Positions 43,656 through 55,628 are shown, counted from the first letter of the stretch. The stretch is 64,000 nucleotides of DNA from Spirometra erinaceieuropaei (GCA_902702965.1 CACRXP010000008.1:1795923-1859922), one strand, 5' to 3'. Notes: generated by a model from the sequence alone, not told the origin. Translations and numbers: made by a program.

Positions 43656-46600
43656 CTTTTTTCTTTTAAACCAGGTAGTCTTTACCATCTGAAATGAAGA
43701 CGGCGGTAAAAAGGGTGACTTAATTAGGTCACTGCAACGGTGGCCTACTTATGACAACAATCCGGTCAGCAGGACAAGTTGCACGAATTTTAAGTCGAAA
43801 GAAAGCGCGTTTAAAAACGTACCACGGGGGCGGGCGGTTTTCAGATGAGATGAAAACTATGTCCCCATTTGAAACGTGGATCAGACTCTATTAGCTACCC
43901 GTTAATTTTGGCCGTAAATGGTGGCGGTATTTTTTGAACAAGGCATGCAGGATATCCACGATTAAGTAAGCTTCTTTAATGCGGGCAGTTTTGGTATCTA
44001 GGGTCTCCCTCGAGCAAACATTTATCGTTCTTTGAAAAAGAGTATTTAAAAGATTCCTTTCCGTTGCATTAGCGCGAATCTTTCAAAATGTAAGTATTGC
44101 CCTTTCCATGTGATCTTATGGAAAACGGAGCGCCGTACTGATTCATCATCCTCTCTAAACATGTGAACGTCTAGGAGGGGAAGCTTGTTACACTGCTCCA
44201 TTTCTATAACAAATTTAATTTTCAGATACACGTTATTCATTACACAAAGTAGATCAGAGGCGTCTACCTTGTTATCAACATCCGTGAGTATATCATCCAT
44301 GTAGAACCTGCATAACGCTGGTATGTTCAGTTATAGTGACACCTTTTCTTCTAGGTGAACCATTAAAAAACATCGGCAAAGGTTGGCCTGAGCCCATTAC
44401 GATTCCGTCAATTTGCTCATACGACTGAGATTTAAGTTCGTACGCGTCATGTGGTAGGCGAGAGCGGTTTCACTGCGTCCGGTCTGGGCTCAAAGCGGTT
44501 TTGAACGGACAGGCCGCTGGCACATGGGTGAGGAGTGAGGTCGATTCAGTGTTCACTTTCCTCACAGGAAAATGACATACAGGCTTCTAAACCATCATAA
44601 CGCCTAAAAATCGTGCTTCAGAAGGGTGCCACCCGATCAAATTATTCGGGCCTACCCAGAACTGAGGTACAGACTGAGATAGCTCTAGTATTAACTTCAT
44701 AACAGTCTATCTAGTAAGGGATTTGAGATCTCCCATCGAGGCCTAGCTTTACTTTGGAGGACCACTATTTGGGTCACGGAGAGTGGGGGGGGGGTGTAGG
44801 GTCGATCAAGGTAGGATTGAAGGCACTAAACATTGCTATTCTTCTGGAACACTATCTGGATCTCGGAGAGTGGGGGTTAAGTGGGGTGGAGATGATTGCT
44901 CCACTTCTGGAGGTTTCGACGGGCTTTAATGCCTCAAGTCTTACCGATAGGTCGCCGTCCGTAACCACAGATTTCAATCAGGCCACTCTTCTCTGGAAAC
45001 TGTCAAGTGCGGTAACAGTCGCTCTGTTGCAGTTGGCTACATCAAACATCGCATTTTAAGCGATATGTGCAGACATTTTAGTCGGAATTTTCAGTTTATC
45101 TCTGTTACATACATTCTTAGACCAAATGTACAGTTTCAGCAAAAACAGCCAAATCACGATCGCTTAATCCTCACTGAGCTTACAAATAACGCTTGTGGAA
45201 CCTGAGAAAGAATATGGAAGAGGTAGACTGTAAAGCTACGCCATAGAACTTTCTTAGTTGCAATCGTCAAAGGGAATCCGGCCAGAAAGTGAGAACACAT
45301 AAGCGGCCGTAGAAAATTGCCTTTGACTAAAGCCAAGTCTGAGCAAAGAGAGGCCAAGTTAAGACAGGAGATTAATCGGCGAATAGACGCGGTGTCCTAA
45401 TGCAGTGCGTAATGCCCTCAGGCTTCGAGCCTGGGAGAAGGGCACGGTTGACTGACGACCAACCCACTCATACGGCAGAAAAATTCATTCAAGCCTGCCT
45501 CAATTTGACGGTGAACAATATTGCCATTTACTTTACTATGCGGCTACGGCGGCCAGCAGACTCACTTGTCTTCCTGTGCAGAGTAGATTTCACAAGTGTC
45601 AAGACACTCGTTCTGATTGTTCCATCCGCCAAAGACACAAATCACGTTTCCCTGACCGACTGGGACGGCAACTACCGAATGGCACCTCCGTCCCGTGGAG
45701 AGCCGCGCACATTCCTTCCACCGATGTTCCTTCGTATCAAATTTGTGAACATTTGGAAAGCTGCCGTCGTTATCATCTCCTCCAATCGCGAAGATGCAGC
45801 CTGTTTCCAATGCAATAAGGAGCGAAGTGAGGAGATACGAAAACGAGTGTCAAGGATATCAACGAAAGGCGTCGACTATGTGAGAAAATACACATTTAAA
45901 GGCGATAAATTACCCCACAATGAGTGTTCTCATGAAGTCGGAGGATCTGGCACAGACATGCTGTTTTACGACTTCCGGTCTTGTACCACAGGCTTATACA
46001 ATGGCAAAAGGGTTCTGGCCAGAAGTTGGCAGATTATGGCGCAGCACGCGTTTTCCATCGCGCGGTTTAAAATCGTCGGTGAGGGGGCGTAGGCCTGTTG
46101 AACGCCAGCATCGATAAAACATCTATGCTCTGGATAAGGGAGAAAAGTACAAGACAAGACGAAAAACCATTCTGTTCACTTATTTCTATGCGACGGGAGG
46201 CAGTCAGTTAATGAGCATGGGATCAGTCTTCCACGGCTTACAGTGGGCGACGCCTTGCGAGGAGGCGAAAAGGCAGATAAGCGTCTTTCCCGTATTAAGG
46301 TGAATATCCGGTTCACACAAACCCTGTCCGGTTGATGCAAACATGTTACGGAGAGAAGACAGGAGCTTGTCAAACGCCATCGACGTCACCACACCAACGC
46401 TGATGGTAACAAACGTGTAGAATTAGCCGACTAGAGGTCTAGCGACTCTGGACGGCAGTTGTAATACAACACTAGTGATTACTCATAGGAAACCTTTAGC
46501 CACTGAAGAACAGTCTTCTTTTGCGTATGCATTGTACATGAGGATTCACGTAGGGAGGGTACTCTGCACACCATAACCAACCTGTGTACATTCAGATAAG

Positions 46601-48553
46601 CGTCTTTCGCGCAAAAATGTCAATCCTGGGGAGCTTGTTTTGTTCGGTTTACACAAACATACACGGTCGATGCGCATGCTTCGCGTTCGCGTAGAAATTT
46701 AGAAGGCGGATCTGCGTGTTATGGAGAAAAGACAGGGGCTTGTAAAAAGCCATCATCGTCACCACACAAACGCTGGTAACAACAGACGAAACGCAATCAT
46801 TTGTCAATTAAGAAGCGTTAGACGGTCCTTTGGACATTCTTGACAGCAGTACGCTCCGATTACTTGAGTTCGATGTGAAAGCCTGAAATCAGACGGTCGT
46901 TTTGTATGCAAAACACTGACACCCCTTGTGAATTTGATGAGAAACGAATGTTTGACAAAAAAGAACGCAGACAGATGGTTGTCAAGGTTGGTACATGTGA
47001 GCTGCGTTCAGTAAGCAAGCACACAACGGACGAATAACAGTCGCTAGGGCAAAATCGAGGACGTTTTGAACAGCATGTGATATTGGTCGGGAGAATATCC
47101 GTGTTGCCGACAGCAATCATGGCTGCCTGGTGTCCCCGCCCAAGGCCTCGCTGCCTCAAGGTCATTCACCCCCTTGCAGCGAGCCGTTTCACACGCGCTG
47201 ACCTGAAGCCACTCGACCGACTTCAGCTCCGACAAACCGGCATGCGCACAGTCGTACCCGCCGACTTAACCCGCCTTCTCGGCGGTAATTACAACATAAC
47301 CCACTGAACGACCAGCCCTCTACATGTCCGTGTTCCACATCGATTCCAGGTGACAGTCAAAACCAAACAAAGACAGATATAACAGCTGACTGTCCTATCG
47401 AAAGTTCAAATGGACGGGACTCACTCTCAATGGCCACGAAGGCCGCGCTAGATGAACCTGATGAAACTGCTAGTGGCTTCGAAGTGTTTGCGTCAAAATC
47501 GTACTCGATAAAGCACCGCGGACCAGTTTTTGCGTAGCCAATGAAGCAGATGCCGCCCGGTGGCCTTCTGCGTTTTTCATTAAACGGACACTCTTCATCC
47601 ACTTTCGAGGACGGATGTTCGATCCAGGAGTTTATACGTCCTAGAAGTTTTCTTTAACAGTTAAAAGGTTAAAAGCGCCTCCCAAACTTACAAGCATCCC
47701 ACACTTTTATTCCAGAAGCCTTCTTCATTAAATAGTCTGCATCTGAAGTCGGCATCAACTCGGTCCCATCGAACTTCCCGCAGCATCGCTTCCGCGTGCA
47801 CCAATCGAGTTTCTTCAACTTCGCCGGTTGAACTTACCCAAAGCTCAATCGATCTGACGACACTCTCCTCACTGTCCACTATGAGGTCGTCTGCACGCAG
47901 TATCGACAAGACAGCGTCAGCTGGCAGCTGGATGAACAAGTCACTCGCAACCGTGGCTTCAAGGGTTGTCTTTATATGCTGAAGACAGGCGTTCACTAGC
48001 TGTTCGCTCTTAAGCAATTCTGCGAGGTCCCAGTATTTTTTTAAGTTTTCAGCGTTGAACCTGGGAGTCCATTAGGGCTCGATAACACCTATCTGGCGGC
48101 CATAAAACTCACCGCCCACTCTTCCACGCGAGGCATTACGAGTTGCTGCGACAGCACAATCAGACCAGTAGCATTGGCCTCATTGACTTCCAGCTGGCCC
48201 GTGTACACATAGTCGATTAGTGGTTTAGCGACTCTGCGCGGTAGTCGTAATAAAACACGAGTGATTACTCAGAGGAAACCTTTGGCCACTCAAGGACAGC
48301 CTTTTTTTGCGTATGCATTGTACATAAGGATTCACGTAGGGAGGGTACTCTGCAGACCAAAACCAACCTGTGTACAGGCAGCGAGACGTCGTCCTGTAGC
48401 TTAAAATGAGAAAAGAACAGTGAAGTTCATTTACAAACTTACCTCTACAGTCAGATCGGTCAGTTCGCCTGTCATACGAAGGTTGTTTAACTCGGGAAGA
48501 CATCGTACAAGTGCCACTTTGTCCTCAAATGACTGCGTCTCCTGGTTGGACAT
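43261..48553 (-). CDS. Kelch-like (BTB-BACK-kelch) gene, multi-exon, possibly damaged
   Basis: Minus-strand pieces appear in the order expected for a KLHL protein: BTB start (48443-48553), BTB end (about 48113-48238), BACK (47692-48060), then kelch segments (47425-47640, 45566-45800, 43261-43655). KLHL proteins are usually substrate adaptors of CUL3 ubiquitin ligases; that role is inferred. Exons b and c of the kelch part join in phase (IE|S|CIF), as do c and d. The joins BTB end to BACK and BACK to first kelch do not fit with the obvious splice sites, the middle of BTB is not found, and fewer than six kelch repeats are seen. The gene may be a pseudogene or have exons I missed. The intron at 43.7-45.6 kb contains a PLE fragment. 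Confidence 0.72.
44046..44480 (-). pseudogene. PLE-type reverse transcriptase fragment in kelch intron
   Basis: QSYEQIDGIVMGSGQPLPMF resembles RT motif B (EQIDGVAMGSPLGP). After a frame change, YMDDILTDVDNKVDASDLLC carries the motif C position, followed by IKFVIEMEQCNKLPLLDVHM and SVFHKITWKGQYLHFE. The order is that of PLE-type RTs. It differs from all other PLE copies in this window, so a further family is represented. Confidence 0.65.
44740..44900. repeat. Imperfect duplication with G-run
   Basis: GGACCACTATTTGGGTCACG next to GAGAGTGGGGG is repeated about 100 bp later as GGAACACTATCTGGATCTCG with GAGAGTGGGGG. Confidence 0.5.
45566..45800 (-). CDS. Kelch-like gene, kelch exon c
   Basis: CIFAIGGDDNDGSFPNVHKF followed by DTKEHRWKECARLSTGRRCH is a clear kelch blade, and VICVFGGWNNQNECLDTCEI the next. 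The acceptor is AAACAG|GC and the donor AA|GTGAGT. It starts in the phase left by the exon at 47425-47640. A 230-codon open frame on the opposite strand is a shadow. Confidence 0.82.
46275..46865. repeat. Two-unit duplication in the kelch gene, including a decayed BTB exon copy
   Basis: GATAAGCGTCTTTCCCG, GGTTCACACAAACCC and GAGAAGACAGGAGCTTGTC near 46275-46370 recur near 46591-46750. On the minus strand at about 46395-46460 the reading LPSRVARPLVG, a stop, then FYT is a damaged version of LPRRVAKPLIDYVYT in the BTB exon at 48.2 kb. Also, 46441-46592 matches 48227-48376 of the following intron. Confidence 0.65.
47425..47640 (-). CDS. Kelch-like gene, kelch exon b
   Basis: INSWIEHPSSKVDEECPFNE leads into RRPPGGICFIGYAKTGPRCF and IEYDFDANTSKPLAVSSGSS, the first kelch blade. 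The acceptor is CTTCTAG|GA and the donor GAGA|GTGAGT. It ends with one base over, matching the next exon. Confidence 0.78.
47692..48060 (-). CDS. Kelch-like gene, BACK domain exon
   Basis: FNAENLKKYWDLAELLKSEQ and LVNACLQHIKTTLEATVASD start the BACK domain. DLIVDSEESVVRSIELWVSS and REVRWDRVDADFRCRLFNEE complete it. The acceptor is CTCCCAG|GTTC. The obvious donor TT|GTAAGT leaves the wrong phase for the next exon; an earlier GTGTGG after AATAAAA would fit better. Confidence 0.82.
48113..48238 (-). CDS. Kelch-like gene, BTB C-terminal exon
   Basis: VAKPLIDYVYTGQLEVNEAN and ATGLIVLSQQLVMPRVEEWA are a typical end of a BTB domain. The frame continues to VSFMAAR and a stop, or is spliced at GCG|GTGAGT. 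Neither option joins in phase with the BACK exon. Confidence 0.72.
48443..48553 (-). CDS. Kelch-like gene, first coding exon (BTB start)
   Basis: An ATG at 48553 begins MSNQETQSFEDKVALVRCLP then ELNNLRMTGELTDLTVE, 37 codons, ending at GAG|GTAAGT. LTDLTVE is the usual start of a BTB fold. A small piece DDVSLPVHR about 60 bp further on the minus strand, bounded by TACAG and GTTGGT, may be the next micro-exon. Confidence 0.7.
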
Positions 48554-48600
48554 TGAATGTGCAAGATCGGATGGCTAAAAATTCGGTCACGTTTAGTTAT

Positions 48601-48745
48601 TTGTGATAGTAAAATTCGATGAAACTTAGAGCATTTAATTTCCCGCGATCCGACCACGTCCAGAAGTCAAACTTCGTACGCGATGGTATAGGCGGACTTG
48701 ATGGCGGGACTGAATCCGCGACTGCTATGCCTTTTTTTATAAGCG
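48601..48745. repeat. Dispersed repeat, copy 3
   Basis: CCGACCACGTCCAGAAGTCA with ACTTCGTACGCGATGG and CTTGATGGCGGGAC matches copies at 39486 and 41105. It lies just upstream of the first kelch-like exon. Confidence 0.72.
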
Positions 48746-48970
48746 GAACTTCGAAGATGGAAAAATACCACAGCTTTTTGTAGCAAAACAAACTGTGCCT
48801 ATGTTAACGAGCCCGCCAGCAACCTAAATTTGATAGTGTTGTTGAGAAGTTGCTCATTTTGTAGGTTTGGACTCATCGCTTAAGAATTTTTCGGTCTTAG
48901 TGGGCCATAGATATTGAAGGTTAAAGGTGACGTTCAGCAAATTTATACCAACTGACCCTGCCAACACATG

Positions 48971-50929
48971 GCCCCGGGGGCAAGACGGGGCTAGGCCCCG
49001 TCCAAATTTCCATCCTTTCTAATAACGTCATTCTGCATTATTTTCGACTGTTTGAGCTTTATTATCGTGAAATATAAGCTTTTTAACTTGTATAATGTGT
49101 TTTCAGTCGTATGACATCGAGAGAACCTTTCGTTTCACGAAGGCAAATATTGGCCTTGTTTAAGTCGGCCATGTACCTACGCACGTGGACTGCACTTCTA
49201 CGCTGACTGATCCATACAGCTGACCGACTCCTGCTTCTTACTTAGCTAGTTTTGACTGCAGTACGTTATCCATTTACTTATTTATTTCTTCCACGCGATG
49301 CAATATGTCATTGTAATAAGTAAATGCTTTATTTTAGTATCTATAATCGTAATTTAAGTTATTTATAAGAATGGCACGTAATCTGACTGCTTGTGTGTAC
49401 TATATAGCGGTCTAATATATGTTAATGCTATTTATATGTTAATTCTAAGCAAATATGGATAGGAAATACTGGGGACTTCATCGCAGTACAATGCACAGCA
49501 TGATTAAGCGGGCGAAGATGGCGTACTATGCCGCCACCGATGATCCCTCGCTCCCGTCTACGTCATCTCTCGTAACGGAACCGTCACCCGAACCATCGAT
49601 GCCGCACCTTAGCCCTGAATTGAGCATTGGTAGGTGTTATATGGTATGCTATAAGACGATGTAGACGACGACCAGGTTGCAGATGAAAGCTCGAACCCGT
49701 TCAGTGGCAATTGCTTCCTGACAGATTTGAGGGAATTCTGCTTAAGTGTCCAACTACCGCAGGCAACATTCAAGTTGTTGTTCCAAATGTCGCGTAAATA
49801 ACACCCAGATGTGCCCAAGGACCCGCGAACTCTCATGCAGACACCGCGAGCATGCGTTACTGAGTCCCTCTCTAACGGCAGCTACGTCCACCTGGGCCTT
49901 AAGCGCGGTCTGTCGCCTTTTTTACCGAAAATACGGGTTCAACTCCACATTGACGGAATGAAGTTGTTTAAAGGGTCTGGCCAGTGCCTATGGCCAATCC
50001 TCGGTCGAGTCAGCTATGCTGTCCGTGGACTGCCGTTTGTTGTTGGAGTGTTCCCTGGTTCCGGCAAGCCTGAGCCTTTGGATGTATTTATTGGCCAGTG
50101 CATCTCAGAACTGAAGGATATTCTGACCAGCGGACTTCAGGTCCCGGATACGGACGCTGTAGTTAGAGTTGAGCTGGCCAACGTCATCTGCGACACACCT
50201 GCTCGGTCCTACGTCCGGCAAGTAAAAGCGCATAATGGCTATTACGGCTGCGACAGGTAATTGCTATAATGGACGAAAATGTAATCCTCCTAGGTGTTTT
50301 CATATGGGTAGTTCCGTGGCAAACCGCATGACGTTCCCGGTACACAGCGGGCGTCTGCGGGATGACAGGTCATTTCGCACGAGAAGTCAGGAGCAGCACC
50401 ATAAAGGCACCTCACCTTTCGAGGACTTGCCTATTGATATGGTTGCTACGTTTCCAATTGATTACATGCACCTCGTTTGTCTTGGTGTCATGCGGAAGCT
50501 CCTACATATGTGTCGGCTCGCAACGGGGAAACTGTCCATTACTATTAATGCGTCCATTAAACAATGCAGTCAATGTCTGCCTGCTGCAGACCTCGGGACA
50601 TGTTCGAGTTTTCGGCGCTATCACTATATTTAGAGGGTGGGCAATACCTAACAAAGGTAAGGGTTATGGTTGTTCGTCGACCAGAAGTAGAATAGTTAAA
50701 CCTGCTGTGCGCAGAACTAGGAAAGGGATAATACTGGTAACGTAAATGAGGGGTTAATATCACGGAGAGCGTGGCGTCTCCCTGCGCGTTTTTTTCGAGG
50801 ACGAGGCCAGATGGGGCTGGGCCTCGCCTAGCCCCCCAGGGCCAGACGGGGCTATCGGGTCCCTAGCCCCGTCGTAGTACCGTCATTGCCCCGCCCAAAC
50901 GGGGCCCAGCCCCGTCTGGCCCCGGGGGC
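48971..50929 (+). mobile_element. DNA transposon with Tnp2-like transposase and GC-rich inverted repeats
   Basis: A 36-bp GC-rich block at 48971-49006 (GCCCCGGGGGCAAGACGGGG then CTAGGCCCCG) returns inverted, with few differences, at 50894-50929. The transposase exons lie between the two. More copies of CCCCGTCTGGCCCC follow to about 50960. The blocks could be terminal or subterminal repeats; a target duplication was not found. Confidence 0.6.
49455..50633 (+). pseudogene. Tnp2/CACTA-like transposase, three exons, one stop
   Basis: Exons 49455-49629, 49656-50256 and 50294-50633 can be joined in phase. The central part has VQLHIDGMKLFKGSGQCLWP, ILGRVSYAVRGLPFVVGVFP, ELANVICDTPARSYVRQVKA and HNGYYGCDR|CFHMG. 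The last exon has EDLPIDMVATFPIDYMHLVC and LGVMRKLL. I know this block order from animal proteins annotated as transposase domain-containing; placing it with Tnp2/CACTA is tentative. The introns are 26 and 37 bp; the 37-bp one (50257-50293, GTAATT...CCTAG) joins GCDR to C cleanly. A TAA at 49799-49801 breaks the second exon just before HPDVPKDPRTLMQTPR. The C-terminus is missing or diverged after KLSITINASIK. Confidence 0.65.
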
Positions 50930-50960
50930 TAGGCGGGGCCAGACGGGGCTGGTGCTAGCA
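50810..50960. repeat. GC-rich palindromic cluster
   Basis: CCCCGTCTGGCCCC and its complement GGGGCCAGACGGGG recur several times in both orientations. The composition is far more GC-rich than the flanks. It includes the right inverted repeat of the transposon at 48971-50929. Confidence 0.75.
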
Positions 50961-53900
50961 GGGATATCTCGAAAAATGGATAACTGCTTGATTTCCTCTC
51001 GAAGTAGTGTACAACCTGGGACTGCATTACATTTCTCACCCAAAAATTACTTGCTTCTTTGATTGTATAATGCAAAATCATGTAACACTTCTACTGATTA
51101 TATATGGTCTAAATATAATTTATCCAGATTATATAAAATTAGAACAATTCTGTGCTCCATAAAATCTTCTTATATCCCAACATAAACGCAATCATAAAAA
51201 CAATAAGCATTATCGTTCGACTTCAAAAAGATGAGTGCGCGGGTAACGTAGGATTTCTGAAGGAAGTACGTGCGGACGCACGGAGAAAGGCGCAAAGCGT
51301 CTTTCGAAATGTTGGGAGCGAAGACGACTGACGGCCTTAATAGTTCAGTTGAAATAAACAAATTAAAGCGTAAATTTGCATTCGAGGAAAAAATGCGTCA
51401 CATGGTGTATAAAGCTGAGAACAAAGTAAAATGGCGAAATTATTTTTATTTTTACAGATTGGTCTTGTTTTTAGGTTCAGACAGGCAGTCAGCAATGGAG
51501 TGAGCATTTTCGACAGAGGAATTGAGTCGATATAGAGGAAAGCATGACTACGGCAAACAGTCAACAAAATATTTCAAATCTCGTTCACTGCATTACAGAT
51601 CAGAAATAAATTTGTTTAGGGTGTGCTGTACCATAAAGTAAACAACGAGAAAATTGTTCACTTATTCGTTACAATGCTGGACAGTTGAGCACTTTGCAAA
51701 ATGGGTTTGCCAAGGGTTATGAATATGCTTTGATGGATCGCACAGTTGCAGAATCTTCCAACACGACGGACACATTTGTTTCCATCATTTTACTGCGCAC
51801 ACCCCATGTACGGATATTATTTTCTGACTACATCAAGATCTCGTTGACATCGGAGTAGTTGGCTTACGACGCTTTTTGTGAGATCATTGGCACTAAACCT
51901 AAAAATACTGGCATTTTTTCGGTGTCGCATTTATGGTCATTCCACATCATTGGAGTGTCGAGTGTTCAGATATATTTCGCCAATAAATAAAGTTGTTAAA
52001 AATTCGAGAATTTTTTCTTTGGTAGACCAAAGTTTGAAGAGAATTGTTGTTTCTAACTTAATGGTCTTCAACAGTCAAGTAATCAGCGTTCGTCTATCGG
52101 TACCCAGACATGGTTTAAGATGGGTGCTCGTCAAAAATATTATCATTTTACTGTTATGTGAATCGTAGTACTGCGGATCGTGGTTCACACCGCATGATTC
52201 CGTGGCATACCTTAAGGCATGACTTAAATTGTAAATTTAAACTGGATATGGGTATCGGCCCTTGCCGAATTTTGTCGTTTGTTTTCCCACGACTGAAAAT
52301 AAACGAAAGCTATCTAACCCCTTCTCATAGTGACTTCTAGCAGTTCTGCCGAAAACAGGCCTCTCGTCATTATATAGTGGCCTTATTTGACGTGTAATCG
52401 TATTGTATCTATGTATTAAGCGACGTTGGATAATTCGCGAACTGCAGTGATCTGATTAATGGAATACACGTGCGAAATGTGTAAACAGAAATACATTCTC
52501 GCGTGGCATGAATTCTTATACTCTCCTAATAATCGAGTTCGGTCTGCAAAATATTGTTAGTTTTTCAACATTAAAACTATTAGAAGAATCTGGCGCTAGG
52601 CGAAAGAGCGCATACTGAGATGAGTATGACAGAAGTATGAAATAAATTAGGTCAACATTGTGAACATGTAAAGGTTAAATACTTGAGGTCGGCACCGCAA
52701 ATGATTCTTAAGAAAAAAATTGTGGATATCTGCATAGTTGTAATTTGGCATATGTAAGGAAGATAGGGAGGACCCTACAGATATACGGATGAATAGCATG
52801 CATCAACTTGCATAACAACTGTTTCAGTCACTAATACCAAGATAATATGCGACCATGAAGAAAAAACCGGCGAAAGCTTCTACTAGAGGTCGTAAAGGTT
52901 TCTGCAAGGAAAACAAAATTTGGGATAATGATCTATCTTTCAACAATCCGGTTATAGCGGAAATAGACTCGCTCTCCATGGCTGACATAGTTCACCTTTG
53001 ACTTAGATTGGTGGCCTCGCATAGTCATTGTTCGTAGCATCTCAAAAATATCAACAGACTGAGGAGCAAATTCCGGCCCTACAACGATTTTGAAAGCTAT
53101 GTTCATATCTGTTCTACATTGTCTCTTAGGAAAAAGAAATATATTTAGTTATTCGGCTTCTCTGATGACAGAATTTAACTAGTCCACGCAACCGCCGTAC
53201 TCAGTGTTAGTAGGTGTGCAATATGCTCTTGGAAATGAATGTGATCATAAAGGAAGTGGTTGGTGTCGGTCGGATAAGCCAGATTTGTAGGGGATTCATA
53301 AGTGAAGAATTAAATTTAGGCCTTGGGATATATAGGTGACATCACCAACGATAAAAATGATCAGTGGACAAGGCGAGACATCCCTAGCTTATCGTAACTC
53401 TGACCGAATGTCGGAAAATTTACAAGGCAGCATATACGATTTACAGGTAAGGGAACTCGTAGCATACCGCTCCTGAGATCTAATTTTTATTTCTACAGCC
53501 TACATTGTTAACGCAGGAGAATTAAACTTGCCCTTGATTTAAGCTTAGTCGTCATCGAGTCGTCCCTCATGACGACAGATCTATGGCTGCAGGTCTAAAC
53601 AAGATAGTTTCGACGTGAGTTACAAAGCCGCTGGGGTCAGTCATGTTGACTTGAGGACGATTCGCGTTACCTGACGGGCGCTATAAAAACACAGTATTGC
53701 TTACGGGACGCGAAATGGGAAATACCGTCACATATAGCGCGTAACCAACAAATTCGGCTTTAGTGCGCAAGTCGGGGAGGCAGAGACTACTCAGGTACTT
53801 GGCCATGCCGGTCGATTGAGGGATTATAAGACATGATGCTCGTCTATGGGTGAGAAGAAGTTGATGCATTCCATCTGGGCAAGGACACGGATTTCGGTTC

Positions 53901-54289
53901 CATGAAGTGTGGGGCGACGAGTGAGAGGCGACTGACACATGTTAACAGGAAACAGATACCGACCAAAAAGACTGATATTTCTCCAAAACTAACAACTATT
54001 TCAGCGGCCGTTTGCGAAACGTTCACCAGTTAAGTAGGCCAAATGACATGTACATCACTTATACCATATCTAACCGCCTAACTTCGCAGGAAGGCTCAAT
54101 AGAAGCCAAAAGCCATGCGAAATCTTAAGCTTAGGCAAGCTACCTGAAATTTCCAATATCGATAAACATATGCTAGCATATATTCTGGTAATCTCCCATC
54201 CTAAACATTAAATCATCGTTGATATTATTTAAGCCGTTTTCGCATCAGACACATAATGCGCGAACGCAGTCTCAGCCGTCGAGCCGATC
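50961..54289. other. AT-rich stretch without recognised gene
   Basis: Open frames are short and unmatched on both strands. I see no tandem repeat, RNA gene or mobile-element protein. Confidence 0.45.
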
Positions 54290-54345
54290 TATTTCAATTT
54301 CAATTATTTTATTAAAGACCCGTCGGGGTCCCATCAAAGCAAGTA
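54290..54345 (-). repeat. LINE 3' tail motif
   Basis: On the minus strand TTTGATGGGACCCCGACGGG is followed by TCTTTAATAAAAT, which looks like a LINE 3' end with AATAAA. The same motif in plus orientation is at about 59110-59140. Confidence 0.5.
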
Positions 54346-54739
54346 AAAATAAATTTACATGCAGATTTTCGACGATGTAGGCAAAATCTGCACAAAGTGC
54401 AATGCATAGTTTTTGAGGTTAGAAGTTCATTAAGCAAGATGAAAATGAAAAAAACGAGGGGTGAAAAAATAACTCCAAAGCAAAATTTAAAAATGATTGT
54501 AGTAATTTGACAGGAGAAAAAAAAACCCCTCCGAAAAATAGCATCAGATAAAAAAGGGAGGACTGGCCTGCATGTGGCGGTACAAAATGGAAAAAAGCCC
54601 GACATCAACATGGCCGAAATAGATGTCAGCTGTATATGGCATTGTGTAACGGATTTCATAAAATGGTACGTAGGCGGGTTGGTCAGGACTGGCCTGTATC
54701 GCCTTGAATAAGAAAAAAATAAGTGCCGAAATTGAAAAC

Positions 54740-55380
54740 CAGTTTCAAACCGATAGGAACCCAGATGCGGTCGGTTTCATTCAACCGAGTACATCCGAGG
54801 ATGGGGCAAGGGAGATGCGACCAGACTACTAGTATATGGCGAATAGAGAAGGCTTTGTTAAGACCGCCGATGGAGCGCATTCTGTAAGGGCATGATGACA
54901 ACCACTCTCGAGGCGACAAGAACCCAGATGCGGTCGGTTTCATTCAACCGAGTCCATCCGAACATGGGTGGAACATGGGGGGAGGGAGAAGCGACCAAAC
55001 TACTAGTATATGGCGAATATAGAAGACTTCGTCAAGACCGCCGATGGAGCGCATTCAGTAAGGGCACGATGACAACCAGTCTCGAGGCGACAAGAACCCA
55101 GATGCGGTCTGTTACATTCATCAGAGTCCATCCGACCAGATTACTGGTATATGGCTAATATAGAAGGCTTCGCCAAGAGCATCGATGGAGCGCATTCAGT
55201 GAGGGCATCAGAAGATCAGTCTCGAGGCGATAGGAACCCAGATGCGGTCGATTACATTCATCCGAGTCCAACCGAGGATGGGGGAAGGGAGATGCGACCA
55301 AACTACTAGTATATGGCGAATACAGAAGGTTTCGCCAAGAGCGTCGATGGCGCGCATTCTGTGAGGGCACGATGCATGAA
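54740..55380. repeat. Minisatellite, about 4 units of 140-173 bp
   Basis: AACCCAGATGCGGTCGGTTT recurs near 54758, 54921, 55094 and 55234. Units share ACTACTAGTATATGGCGAAT and CGATGGAGCGCATTC. Short frames on both strands inside it are by-products. Confidence 0.85.
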
Positions 55381-55628
55381 CTAAAAAATTGGAATAATTA
55401 ACATTTCTGGTGAGGGATCTTAGGAAGCGAGACTACTCATAAAGAAAGGAAACGTGAACAGATACGGAAATTTAATAGCGGCATACTAAATTCCCGGTGG
55501 CCCTTTCTCAGTGTCATAGAAAAAGTTGTCTGGGAAGGATGAGGAAAATAAAAGTTTAATCGAGTCAGTATTCAGATAAAGGCGTAGCCTTCACTTAAAG
55601 GTGTGTAGATTTTCTGAAGATCTTATAT

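Noticed and set aside
45400..46092. 230-codon plus-strand frame
   Set aside because: It is antisense to the kelch exon at 45566-45800, whose minus-strand blade signature is unmistakable; it has no similarity of its own.
55155..55370. Short frames in the 54.7-55.4 kb region
   Set aside because: They occur on both strands of a minisatellite and repeat with its period.
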